From NCBI RefSeq assembly GCF_001274635.1, contig NZ_LBGV01000001.1, positions 3,038,001 through 3,102,000 of the forward strand: 64,000 nt of DNA. The letters are read 5' to 3'. Numbering within the stretch: the first letter of the stretch is position 1; the number at the start of each line of letters is the position of its first letter. The DNA is from Persicobacter sp. CCB-QB2. Lineage in GTDB: Bacteria; Bacteroidota; Bacteroidia; Cytophagales; Cyclobacteriaceae. This document shows positions 54,569 through 62,346 of this stretch, in pieces. The notes under the pieces are model-generated. The model was given only the letters and a program-made list of their open reading frames with translations, searched no databases and had not been told where the DNA came from. The translations under genes were made by a program, and so were the position numbers.

Positions 54569-55285
54569 ATGGCAAAGAATAAGAAAAAACAAGAAGAAGC
54601 TGAAAAGTATACAGGTCAGGAGTTATTGGAAAATCCAGAAGCGATTGCTGACCGCCTGAGTAAATCAGAAGAGTTTTTAGAAAAAAACAAGGTAGCCGTA
54701 ATTGGTGGATCCGTAGCTTTGATCGTGGCGGTAGGATTGTTTTTCTTTTACCAGAGCTTCATTTCCGGCAAAGATAAAACTGCACAGGCAGAAATGTTTC
54801 AGGCGCAGTACTACTTTGAGCAAGACAGCCTTAACCTGGCTTTAACGGGAGATGGAAACAGCTATGGTTTTCTTAAAATTGCCGACGAATATGGCAGCAC
54901 TCCTGCAGGTAAATTGGCAAACTATTACACAGGTGTGATTTACTTGCGTCAGGGTGAGTTTGATAAGGCCATCAACACTTTGAAAGGCTTCAGCCCTTCA
55001 GACCAGTTGATTCAGGCAAAAACTTATGCCTTGATTGGTGATGGCTATATGGAAAAGAAAAGCTATGGGGATGCACTTTCTTACTATCAGAAAGCGGCCA
55101 ACTACAAAGCCAACAAATTCTTTTCTCCGATTTACCTGAAAAAAGCAGCTTTAGCGGCTGAATTGAAAGGTGACTTGAAAACGGCAAAGTCAAGCCTGGA
55201 GACTATCGTAAATGACTACTCAGATGCTAACGAGTATCAGGAAGCTCGCAAGCAACTAGCGCGCGTGAACGGAATGATCAACTAA
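54569..55285 (+). CDS. Membrane-anchored tetratricopeptide repeat protein
   Basis: 238 aa. A charged N-terminal region (KKKQEEAEKYTGQELLENPE) is followed by one membrane helix at about residues 45-64 (VAVIGGSVALIVAVGLFFFY), then TPR units (about 75-235): TPAGKLANYYTGVIYLRQGE, DALSYYQKAANYKANKFF and so on. The layout resembles YfgM-like proteins, which work with periplasmic chaperones near the Sec translocon. The gene follows pdhA by 67 bases and has a terminator. Confidence 0.8.
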   Translation: MAKNKKKQEEAEKYTGQELLENPEAIADRLSKSEEFLEKNKVAVIGGSVALIVAVGLFFFYQSFISGKDKTAQAEMFQAQYYFEQDSLNLALTGDGNSYGFLKIADEYGSTPAGKLANYYTGVIYLRQGEFDKAINTLKGFSPSDQLIQAKTYALIGDGYMEKKSYGDALSYYQKAANYKANKFFSPIYLKKAALAAELKGDLKTAKSSLETIVNDYSDANEYQEARKQLARVNGMIN

Positions 55286-55303
55286 GATTAGCCAAAAAAA
55301 TAC

Positions 55304-55337
55304 AAAAGGGATTAGCCAAAAGCTGATCCCTTTTTTT
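55304..55337 (+). terminator. Terminator of the TPR gene
   Basis: AAAAGGGATTAGC / GCTGATCCCTTTT hairpin (one T-G pair) and T-run, 18 bases after the stop. Confidence 0.85.
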
Positions 55338-55343
55338 ATTGCC

Positions 55344-55556
55344 CTATATCGAATTATTCACCGCTAAATTCATCAATTCCCCTAAAGTGGCATATTTTCA
55401 GTTCGATAAGATGGTGTTTATTGATTTATTAATAACCCAAATTTGCGCAGGCTAGCTTTCTCCTCATTCACCTGTTCCCTTGGAAAAACAGTTGAAATTG
55501 GTAACTATTCCTTGATTTTCCCCACCCGGCAGCCAATCGAGGATTTCACCCGAATC
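55344..55556 (-). repeat. TTAA-type intergenic repeat, copy D (tandem with E)
   Basis: Read on the minus strand it starts at the junction with copy E (GGGTGAAATCCTCG), with the body GCTGCCGGGTGGGGAAAATC, AAGGAATAGTTACC and the core GAAAGCTAGCCTGCGC, then AAATTTGGG, ending GCGGTGAATAATTCGATA. The first 20 bases of the normal left end are missing. Confidence 0.85.
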
Positions 55557-55768
55557 ATTCACCGCCACATTTATTATCTGAGTGCAAGTAATTTATTTGC
55601 AGTTCATTACAATTTAATTTCTTTGATTTATAATAGCCCCAATTTGGGCAGGCTTGCTTTTTTCTCATTCACCTGTTCCCTTGGAAAACAGTTGAAATTG
55701 GTAACTATTCCTTGATTTTCCCCACCCAGCAGCCAAACGAAGATTTAAGCAATAAGAATTCAGCTTAA
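55546..55768 (-). repeat. TTAA-type intergenic repeat, copy E (tandem with D)
   Basis: About 223 bp. On the minus strand it starts TTAAGCTGAATTCTTATTGC, then TTAAATCTTCGTTTGGCTGC, shares a long, nearly identical body with copy D, and ends GCGGTGAATGATTCGGG, which fuses directly to copy D. A 90-codon open frame across D and E has an internally repeated translation and is an artefact. Confidence 0.88.
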
Positions 55769-56130
55769 GTTGAAAAAAGATCGCTCCTGATCGTTCATCC
55801 CTTTACAAAAGGCCGGTATCTAGCTACTAATTAAACAATTTGCAACCTTTCTCCGCTCAACAGGCAATCTGAAGCCACCGCCGCCCCCTGCGGACACCCT
55901 TACTGACCGAAAAATTGGCAACTACTAAACACCAAAACGAAAAGAGCATTTATCGCTTTCCCGTTTTAGTCAAAACATGAATATGAGAATGGAAAACAAT
56001 CAATTTTACATCAGCCTGAATTAGAGAGGAGTTAAATCCCATTTCCCATAAATCCACCAATAGTTTCAAACCTCAATCCCAAAAATTAATTGTACTTTTG
56101 AGCGTCAGTTAAAACCGATGTTTTATAAAT
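55769..56130. other. Gap before ribH: no gene seen
   Basis: Non-coding A/T-rich sequence between repeat copy E and the ribH leader. A weak imperfect hairpin (AAAACG ... CGTTTT, about 55933-55970) and a TACTTTTG -7-like box at 56093-56100 are the only signals noted. RNase P, tmRNA and SRP RNA motifs were looked for by eye and not found. Confidence 0.4.
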
Positions 56131-56195
56131 CTAACAGTTGTTATAATAATAAAACCCATCCGAGGTGTTTATTCCATTTTATAACAATTTGTTAG
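56131..56195 (+). promoter_or_regulatory. Long hairpin in the ribH leader
   Basis: CTAACAGTTGTTATAA (56131-56146) pairs with TTATAACAATTTGTTAG (56179-56195): 6 pairs, a small bulge and 9 pairs. Inside, AATAAA (56148-56153) can pair with TTTATT (56168-56173) around a CC...GG pair. It lies 75-140 bases before ribH, after the TACTTTTG box. Confidence 0.5.
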
Positions 56196-56270
56196 AATCG
56201 ATTTACATAAAAGCGGGAAAATAATTGACCACGATTCTTTTTATTCATCTAAATTTGAACTGTAATACAT

Positions 56271-56747
56271 ATGGCAACTGCACTAAAAAATCTGAGCGAA
56301 TATTCTGATAAAAACTTATCTGACGTAAGTGGCAAGACTTTCGCAATTGTAGTGTCGGAATGGAATGAGGAAGTAACGGAAGCCCTTTATAAGGGTGCCA
56401 AAGAAACACTTTTAGTCAATGGGGTTTCTGAAAAGAATATCATCCGAAAGAATGTTCCGGGAAGTTACGAATTATCCTTAGGCGCACAGTGGATGGCCCA
56501 ACGTGCTGATGTGGATGCGGTCATCTGCCTGGGATGCGTGATTCAGGGTGAAACCAAACATTTTGACTTCATCAATCAGGCCGTAGCGATTGGTATTACA
56601 GAAGTGAATTTGAAATTCAATAAACCCGTAATTTTCGGTGTGCTTACCCCAGATACGCAGGAACAGGCGTTGGACAGAGCCGGCGGGAAACATGGAAATA
56701 AAGGAGACGAGGCAGCGATCACAGCAATTAAAATGCTGGGATTCTAA
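56271..56747 (+). CDS. ribH: 6,7-dimethyl-8-ribityllumazine synthase
   Basis: 158 aa. It condenses ribitylaminouracil with dihydroxybutanone phosphate, the step before RibE. Motifs: VVSEWNEEVTEAL (substrate loop), VPGSYELSLGAQWM, VICLGCVIQGETKHFDFI with the catalytic His region, and FGVLTPDTQEQALDRAGG. KHGNKGDEAA near the end is typical. Length is normal. Single gene with a terminator; a long structured leader precedes it. Confidence 0.95.
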   Translation: MATALKNLSEYSDKNLSDVSGKTFAIVVSEWNEEVTEALYKGAKETLLVNGVSEKNIIRKNVPGSYELSLGAQWMAQRADVDAVICLGCVIQGETKHFDFINQAVAIGITEVNLKFNKPVIFGVLTPDTQEQALDRAGGKHGNKGDEAAITAIKMLGF

Positions 56748-56756
56748 ATACAGCTT

Positions 56757-56786
56757 CGGGCAGGGAGAACTCCTTGCCCGTTTTTA
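56757..56786 (+). terminator. Terminator of ribH
   Basis: CGGGCAGGGAG / CTCCTTGCCCG hairpin with TTTTT, 9 bases after the stop. Confidence 0.88.
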
Positions 56787-56837
56787 GTTCACTGCCTCTT
56801 GAAACTTGAGTAAAAAACGATAAATATTATACAGGTC

Positions 56838-58154
56838 ATGCAGGTATACAAGTTTGGAGGCACTTCGGTAGGAAGACCGGAGCGTATGCATCGCGTAGCA
56901 GAATTAATTCAGGCAGATTCAGAACGTAAAATCGTGGTATTGTCCGCTCTTTCGGGCACTACTAACGCCTTAGTGGCAATTGGAGATGCGTTAACAGCCA
57001 AAAACAATGATTTGGCCCGCCAATTAATTGAAGAGCTTTACGAGCACTATTTGGCATTCTATCCCAAATTAGTAATCGGCGATAATGCATTGGCCAAGGC
57101 AAAACAAATCATTGATGAACACTTTAGCTTCATCCGCACTTTGCCCGGACACTTCTTCAACAAGCGCCTGAATAAGGAATTATTGGCACAAGGCGAGTTA
57201 ATGTCCACCAAGCTATTCACCACTTACCTGCACGAACAAGGCGTAAAAGCACAATTGCTGCCGGCATTGGATTTTATGCTAGTAAACGAAGACCATGAGC
57301 CGGACCTGGACTTCACTTCCAGAGAACTGTCCGCCTTGGTGGAAGCTGCTGAAGGCACTCAACTTTTTATCACCCAGGGCTATATTTGTCGTGACCACGA
57401 AGGCGAGGTTTCCAACCTTAGCCGTGGGGGATCTGACTATACCGCTACTTTGATCGGCGCTGCCATTCAGGCATCAGAAACGCAGATCTGGACGGACATT
57501 GATGGCATGCACAACAATGACCCTAGAGTAGTAGAAAATACTTTTCCAATTCCGGAATTAAGCTTTGATGAAGCTTCCGAATTGGCCTATTTCGGTGCAA
57601 AAATCCTGCACCCGACGTCCATTATCCCTGCACAGCGTTACAATGTTCCGGTACGATTGAAGAATACCATGGAGCCAAAAGCACCGGGTACTTTGATCAG
57701 TCAGCATTTTTCGGCAACCGGAGCTGTAAAAGCAGTTGCTGCAAAAGATGGTATTACCGCTATAAAAATCCGTTCCAATCGAATGGTACTGGCTTATGGA
57801 TTTATCCGTCAGATCTTCGAGGTGTTTGAAAAATATAAAACACCAATCGATATGATCACTACTTCTGAGGTAGCGGTCTCATTAACCATTGATAATGATG
57901 AACAACTTCCTCAGATCCTGGAAACCTTAGAGAAATTCGGTCAGGTGCAGGTGGACCGCAATCAGTCCATCGTTTGTGTAGTGGGAGACTTCGGTGAGGA
58001 AAAAGTGGGTATTGCGACCAAAGTACTGGATGCTATGGAAGAAGTGCCAATCCGAATGATTTCCTATGGAGGTTCAGATTACAACATTTCCCTTTTAGTG
58101 GGAAGTGAGAACAAAGAGAAGTCACTTTGTCGTCTGAATGAATTCCTTTTCTAA
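56838..58154 (+). CDS. lysC: Aspartate kinase, monofunctional
   Basis: 438 aa. It phosphorylates aspartate in the first step toward lysine, threonine and methionine. Motifs: VYKFGGTSVG (residues 3-12), SRGGSDYTATLIGAAI (aspartate-binding region), WTDIDGMHNNDPRVV and FGAKILHP. Two ACT-type regulatory repeats follow (about 300-438: AIKIRSNRMVLAYGF and VCVVGDFG...PIRMISYGGSDYNIS), so feedback inhibition is expected. It stands alone with its own terminator; no homoserine dehydrogenase domain is fused. Confidence 0.94.
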   Translation: MQVYKFGGTSVGRPERMHRVAELIQADSERKIVVLSALSGTTNALVAIGDALTAKNNDLARQLIEELYEHYLAFYPKLVIGDNALAKAKQIIDEHFSFIRTLPGHFFNKRLNKELLAQGELMSTKLFTTYLHEQGVKAQLLPALDFMLVNEDHEPDLDFTSRELSALVEAAEGTQLFITQGYICRDHEGEVSNLSRGGSDYTATLIGAAIQASETQIWTDIDGMHNNDPRVVENTFPIPELSFDEASELAYFGAKILHPTSIIPAQRYNVPVRLKNTMEPKAPGTLISQHFSATGAVKAVAAKDGITAIKIRSNRMVLAYGFIRQIFEVFEKYKTPIDMITTSEVAVSLTIDNDEQLPQILETLEKFGQVQVDRNQSIVCVVGDFGEEKVGIATKVLDAMEEVPIRMISYGGSDYNISLLVGSENKEKSLCRLNEFLF

Positions 58155-58179
58155 GCAATTATAAAGCAATCATTAATAG

Positions 58180-58211
58180 AAAGCTGTCTCTCCCAGAGGC
58201 AGCTTTTTTTA
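58180..58211 (+). terminator. Terminator of lysC
   Basis: AAAGCTGTCTCT / AGAGGCAGCTTT (one T-G pair), CCC loop and T-run, 25 bases after the stop. Confidence 0.85.
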
Positions 58212-58314
58212 TGCCCTCCAATAAATAGCCGGGACGACAACTAATTATCTCATATCCTGTTCTATATTTTAATTCTCCAACATCGTTTTGTTAAGGAAAA
58301 AATACTAATTTGCG

Positions 58315-58331
58315 TTTAGATCAGTTCTAAA
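58315..58331 (+). promoter_or_regulatory. Operator-like inverted repeat upstream of feoAB
   Basis: TTTAGA-TCAGT-TCTAAA is a perfect 6+6 inverted repeat 19 bases before feoA and just after a near-consensus promoter (TTTG at 58287-58290, then TAATTTG). An outer pair, ACTAAT (58304-58309) and ATTAGT (58331-58336), extends the symmetry. Position and symmetry fit a metal-responsive repressor (Fur or DtxR/MntR type). Confidence 0.45.
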
Positions 58332-58350
58332 TTAGTTTCGTATAAAAATC

Positions 58351-58575
58351 ATGAACATTGCAGATTTGAAAATTGGACAAAAGGGAATCGTCACAGGATT
58401 TTCTGACGAGGAACTATCCCTTCGCCTATTGGATATGGGCTGTTTACCCGGGGAAGAAATTACCCTGAGTTGTATTGCGCCTTTAGGTGATCCAATTGCC
58501 ATTGATGTAGCAGGCTCCCGCGTTTCTTTGCGTAAAAAAGAAGCCTCCACCGTCATGATTGAAAAAATATCGTAA
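58351..58575 (+). CDS. feoA: Ferrous iron transport protein A
   Basis: A 74-aa SH3-like cytoplasmic protein needed for Fe(II) uptake by FeoB. The pattern NIADLKIGQKGIVTGF, LRLLDMGCLPGEEI, PLGDPIAIDVAGSRVSLRK is that of FeoA. It ends 17 bases inside the feoB open frame, so the two are translationally coupled. An inverted repeat upstream suggests iron control. Confidence 0.93.
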   Translation: MNIADLKIGQKGIVTGFSDEELSLRLLDMGCLPGEEITLSCIAPLGDPIAIDVAGSRVSLRKKEASTVMIEKIS

Positions 58576-60688
58576 ATCTGTGCGTGAAAATATTTTAAAG
58601 GTTGCCCTTATTGGTAACCCCAACGCCGGTAAGACCTCCATTTTTAACTTACTTACAGGTCTTAATCAAAAAGTAGGAAACTTTCCCGGTGTTACGGTCG
58701 ACAAAAAATCCGGCCCCTGCAATAAGATTAAATCGCGCAAAGTTCAAATCGTAGACTTTCCCGGTACTTACAGTATTTATCCCCGTTCTGCTGATGAACG
58801 GGTATTTTTTACAGAAGTCACCAATCCGGAATCAGATAATTTCCCGGATATGGCGGTTGTCGTGGTGGATGCGGCTCACCTGAAGCGTAATCTTTTGCTT
58901 TTCTCCCAAATCAAAGATATGGGCGTGCCGGCTATTATAGCCATGACCATGCTGGACGTATTGCCGGAGAAAGACCAATTAGATCTTGAGCTATTAGCTC
59001 AAAAATTAGACAGTCCTATTATTCCGGTGAACGGTAGAAATGGAGAGGGAATGGAGGAATTAATCGCTGAAATCGAGCGATTCGAATATCATATCCCAGA
59101 GCCTTTCCTTCCGATGGAATCCTATGTGCATGATGATTTATTCTATCGGGCAACGGCTGCCTTCCCTGATGAGCACCCCTACCGGGTATATCAAATGATG
59201 CAGCAGACCGATACCTATGCGGGTATCGGCCCGGAGGACATTGATATCATTGATGAGATCAAGGAAAACTCCTCTTTTAAAAGTCACCAATTGCAGGCAC
59301 AGGAAACCATAAACCGTTACCGCCTGCTGGATGATATCCTAAGAGAAGTAAAACCTCATAACAAAAAAATTGAGGAAAACCTTCGCGTCTCTTCCCAACT
59401 GGACAAAATACTTACCCACCCACTGTGGGGATATTTTATTTTCATTGGAATCTTATTCTTCATGTTCCAGGCCATTTATTCCTGGGCCAGTATTCCAATG
59501 GATTTCATAGATGAACAATTCGGAGCATTGGGGGAATGGATCAGTGCTACTCTTCCGGACGGAGCATTGAATTCGCTCATCAGCGAAGGAATCATTCCGG
59601 GGATTGGCGGAATCGTCATTTTCGTTCCTCAAATTGCCATTCTTTTTGCCTTCATCGCACTTCTGGAAGAAACCGGCTATATGGCCCGTGCCGTATTCCT
59701 CACCGACCGGATCATGCGGGTATTTGGCCTGAATGGAAAAAGTATAGTGCCACTGATTTCAGGAGTAGCTTGTGCAATTCCGGCGGTAATGGCTGCCCGG
59801 AATATCGAAAACTGGAAAGAGCGCCTTATCACCATTTTGGTAGCACCACTGATCAGCTGTTCGGCTCGTCTGCCGGTTTACACCATTCTGATTGCCTTGG
59901 TGATTCCGGACGAATCCATTGGCTTCTTTAACCTTCAGGGTTTGGTGTTGATGGGCTTGTATGTACTGGGGTTTGTCCTGGCGCTGGGAATTGCTTTGAT
60001 TATGCATAAGATCATAAATTCACCTCAACGCCCATTCCTGATCATGGAATTGCCTTCTTTCAGAATGCCCAGATGGAAAAACGTGGGACTAACGATTTAT
60101 GAAAAATCCAAAACCTTCGTATTCTCCGCAGGTAAAATTATTTTCATCATTTCCATCGTATTATGGGTATTGGCAAGCTATGGCCCCGGAAGTGAAATTG
60201 CACAAGCAGAAAGCATCGTCACGGAACAATATCAGGGGGATAATCAGGAAGAGCTGGAAAACCTGATTGCTTCTTATAAGCTGGAGCATTCCTTCGCCGG
60301 ATATTTGGGAAAAGCCATTGAGCCGGTGATCGAACCGCTTGGATATGACTGGAAAATCGGGATCGCCCTGATCACTTCCTTTGCTGCCAGAGAAGTATTT
60401 GTAGGATCCATGGCCACCATTTACAGTGTGGGAACAGATGCCGAAAACACCAAAACGGTGAAAGACCGACTCGCCACGGAGATTAACCCCAAAACCGGAT
60501 TACCGGTCTTTAATCTGGCCAGTGGAATTTCCCTGATGATATTCTACGCCATTGCCATGCAGTGCATGAGTACACTGGCTATTGTGAAAAGAGAAACTAA
60601 AAGCTGGAAGTGGCCGATGGTCCAACTGGCCTACCTGACCGGTCTGGCTTATGTTTCAGCCCTGATAGCCTATCAAACATTGATATAA
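58559..60688 (+). CDS. feoB: Ferrous iron transport protein B
   Basis: A 709-aa Fe(II) permease. The N-terminal G-protein has GNPNAGKTS (G1, residues 19-27), VTVDKKSG (G2), DFPGTYS (G3) and a degenerate NKxD site reading TMLDV (G4). A guanine-dissociation-inhibitor-like helical part follows, then the membrane domain from about residue 285 with two Gate regions (GGIVIFVPQIAILFAFIALL and AAREVFVGSMATIYSV) and the FeoB_C segment. The frame has no usable ATG: TTG at 58559 or GTG at 58580 (giving RENILKVALIGN) must start it; TTG is used here but GTG is equally possible. Confidence 0.93.
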   Translation: MKKYRKSVRENILKVALIGNPNAGKTSIFNLLTGLNQKVGNFPGVTVDKKSGPCNKIKSRKVQIVDFPGTYSIYPRSADERVFFTEVTNPESDNFPDMAVVVVDAAHLKRNLLLFSQIKDMGVPAIIAMTMLDVLPEKDQLDLELLAQKLDSPIIPVNGRNGEGMEELIAEIERFEYHIPEPFLPMESYVHDDLFYRATAAFPDEHPYRVYQMMQQTDTYAGIGPEDIDIIDEIKENSSFKSHQLQAQETINRYRLLDDILREVKPHNKKIEENLRVSSQLDKILTHPLWGYFIFIGILFFMFQAIYSWASIPMDFIDEQFGALGEWISATLPDGALNSLISEGIIPGIGGIVIFVPQIAILFAFIALLEETGYMARAVFLTDRIMRVFGLNGKSIVPLISGVACAIPAVMAARNIENWKERLITILVAPLISCSARLPVYTILIALVIPDESIGFFNLQGLVLMGLYVLGFVLALGIALIMHKIINSPQRPFLIMELPSFRMPRWKNVGLTIYEKSKTFVFSAGKIIFIISIVLWVLASYGPGSEIAQAESIVTEQYQGDNQEELENLIASYKLEHSFAGYLGKAIEPVIEPLGYDWKIGIALITSFAAREVFVGSMATIYSVGTDAENTKTVKDRLATEINPKTGLPVFNLASGISLMIFYAIAMQCMSTLAIVKRETKSWKWPMVQLAYLTGLAYVSALIAYQTLI

Positions 60689-60705
60689 TTTTTCTTTAAA
60701 AATAC

Positions 60706-60738
60706 TAAAAAGGCGAACCTCCATGGTTCGCCTTTTTA
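60706..60738 (+). terminator. Terminator of feoAB
   Basis: AAAAAGGCGAACC / GGTTCGCCTTTTT with a 5-base loop, 18 bases after the feoB stop. Confidence 0.9.
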
Positions 60739-60741
60739 TTG

Positions 60742-60890
60742 CATTTTTTCCAACGAAGAAAATGAATGAGGAGAAAGCAAGCTATCCCAATTGGGCTTAG
60801 TTAAAAATCAGGATTCCCACCACAACACACTACAAAACAAGCCCCTGAGAGCCTTACCAATTAAGCCCGAGGGCGTGCAATTCGACTTAG
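60742..60890 (+). repeat. TTAA-type intergenic repeat, left-truncated copy G
   Basis: It starts inside the element at TTTTTTCCAACGAAG and keeps GAATGAGGAGAAAGCAAGCT and CCCAATTGGGC. A diverged right half ends AATTCGACTTAG at the higA stop codon (TAA at 60887-60889). The first third of the element is absent. Confidence 0.65.
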
Positions 60891-61285
60891 CTTGATTTCA
60901 ACACCTCCTGATTGAGCAGTTCATAAGGGCGGTTAAAAGCCTCCTGCCTTAGTTTAAAGTGATCCGCCAACCTGCGGATACTTTCTTTAGAAAGCCCCTT
61001 CTGAAGGTTAAGTACTTTTGAGACGGTGCTTTTTTGCACCCCCATGATCTCCCCCAACTGACTTTGATTCAAGCTATGACTAGCCATTAATTCCCTTAAT
61101 AGTGCAATAGGGGAGAGCTCATTAAAAGAGGAATGCTCCTCATCATACTTTTCGATCAGAAAAGTAAGTAACTCTATCTCGTCTTCCAATTCAGGATTCT
61201 CCAAGGCCAACAAGGCCTCCAGCTGTTCGCAATAGTCTTCATACTGCTCCCGATCCTTGATAATCTTATACTTTAAAGCTTCCAT
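60887..61285 (-). CDS. higA: HigA-type antitoxin with helix-turn-helix
   Basis: 132 aa. A long N-terminal helical part (KIIKDREQYEDYCEQLEALL) is followed by an XRE-type helix-turn-helix at about 70-125 (LNQSQLGEIMGVQKSTVSKV and RRLADHFKL). This is the layout of HigA antitoxins that neutralise HigB and repress their own operon. It lies downstream of higB, the reversed order typical of hig systems, but 145 bases separate the two genes. Its stop codon is at the end of repeat copy G. Confidence 0.85.
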   Translation of the reverse strand: MEALKYKIIKDREQYEDYCEQLEALLALENPELEDEIELLTFLIEKYDEEHSSFNELSPIALLRELMASHSLNQSQLGEIMGVQKSTVSKVLNLQKGLSKESIRRLADHFKLRQEAFNRPYELLNQEVLKSS

Positions 61286-61430
61286 TCCTTTGTCTGTTAA
61301 AAACCTTTTAAACTACTCTTCCGACCACGAATTCACATTTTATGGGGGTTATTTACAATATTTGCGATACCACAGCTCACTAATTATTCAAAAGCATAGC
61401 TACTGTTCCCATTATAATAAAAATCAGGAC
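61286..61430. other. 145-base gap between higB and higA
   Basis: Non-coding. It may hold a separate promoter for higA; on the minus strand I see no clear TAnnTTTG box with a good -33. Confidence 0.35.
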
Positions 61431-61760
61431 CTAAAATTCACTAATGGAATATTGTAAACCTCGCTTACAGATTTTATCGTATTCTGCATGCGTCCCGATC
61501 CATTTTACAAAGAGGTGCACCTTGCGGCCGAACAAATATTTGCAGATCATCCGATGGGAATTACCACCAATATTGAAAATAACCCGATCTGAACCCTTCC
61601 CTAAAATATCTACAGAATTAAAGGTGCATAATATATCCTGAGGCTGGTACCAGTCTGCATAACGAATAGCCATTAACCATGCCTCAAAAGCGGCCTTACT
61701 AGATGCATTGGAACGCATATAATCCTCCACCGTCTGCCTCTTTATCAAATGAACTCTCAT
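61431..61760 (-). CDS. higB: HigB-type mRNA-interferase toxin
   Basis: 109 aa. The pattern MRVHLIKRQTVEDYM, CTFNSVDILGKGSDRVIFNIGG, NSHRMICKYLFGRKVHLFVK and WIGTHAEYDKICKRG is the HigB toxin family (RelE-like fold). The basic and His residues of RKVHLFVKWIGTHAEYD are those expected at the RNase site, so the protein looks intact. It would cut mRNA on the ribosome unless bound by HigA. A 19-base inverted repeat lies 12 bases before its start. Confidence 0.9.
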   Translation of the reverse strand: MRVHLIKRQTVEDYMRSNASSKAAFEAWLMAIRYADWYQPQDILCTFNSVDILGKGSDRVIFNIGGNSHRMICKYLFGRKVHLFVKWIGTHAEYDKICKRGLQYSISEF

Positions 61761-61772
61761 TATCAGTACTTT

Positions 61773-61791
61773 AAACTTACAAAATAAGTTT
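61773..61791 (-). promoter_or_regulatory. Inverted repeat at the higBA start (possible HigA operator)
   Basis: AAACTTA-CAAAA-TAAGTTT, a perfect 7+7 inverted repeat, 12 bases before the higB ATG. HigA proteins usually repress their own promoter through such sites. Confidence 0.5.
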
Positions 61792-61901
61792 CACAAAAGG
61801 AAACCACTCCCAAAATTAAGGTTGTTTTACCCCTTTAACTGATGAAAACCTTACAAGACTCACAATAAATCAATTATTTTAACATAAAGTACCACGATAC
61901 A

Positions 61902-62231
61902 TTACACCTGTTCAGCAAGCAAAACCTCACGTCCCCATTGATCTAGTTGTTCCAAAATGGGCAACAAAGATTTTCCTCGCATACTTAACATATACTCCAC
62001 TTTCGGAGGCACGACAGGATACATCTTACGGACCACCAAACCATCCGCTTCCAACTCCCGGATGGACTGGGTAAACATTTTATTGGTGATCCCTTTCACC
62101 TGCCTTTGAAGTACCCCGGAACGCTCTGCGCCTTCGCGCAGATGAAACAGGATTAAGGGCTTCCATTTACTACCGATCACCTCCATGGTCTCTGCCAATG
62201 GACATACTCCACAACTTTTTTCTGCTTCCAT
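61902..62231 (-). CDS. HxlR-family winged helix transcriptional regulator
   Basis: 109 aa. The HxlR signature is complete: CPLAETMEVIGSKWKPLILF, LQRQVKGITNKMFTQSIREL, then DGLVVRKMYPVVPPKVEYML with the wing. Cys7 and Cys10 at the start (SCGVCPL) recall the redox-sensing cysteine of the YodB/HypR members, so thiol or aldehyde sensing is possible. It is divergent from a VOC/glyoxalase-like gene, a plausible target. Tandem 19-bp sites lie just upstream. Confidence 0.9.
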   Translation of the reverse strand: MEAEKSCGVCPLAETMEVIGSKWKPLILFHLREGAERSGVLQRQVKGITNKMFTQSIRELEADGLVVRKMYPVVPPKVEYMLSMRGKSLLPILEQLDQWGREVLLAEQV

Positions 62232-62270
62232 TTAAAAAAAATTATTACCCTAAGAACTATTCCGCTCAAT

Positions 62271-62308
62271 TACTACTTTTTTGTAAGTATACTACTTTTT
62301 CGTAGATA
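62271..62308. promoter_or_regulatory. Tandem 19-bp sites upstream of hxlR
   Basis: TACTACTTTTTTGTAAGTA (62271-62289) and TACTACTTTTTCGTAGATA (62290-62308) differ at four positions and repeat with a 19-base period. The centre, AGTATACT (62286-62293), is a palindrome. They lie 40-77 bases before hxlR, where an HxlR dimer pair would bind. Confidence 0.5.
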
Positions 62309-62346
62309 CTTGACCATCTAACATTTACCTGCAAAATTTGCACCCA

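Noticed and set aside
55443..55715. 90-codon plus-strand frame with an internal repeated segment
   Set aside because: It runs through tandem repeat copies D and E; the repeated translation follows from the DNA repeat, and there is no start context or codon signal.
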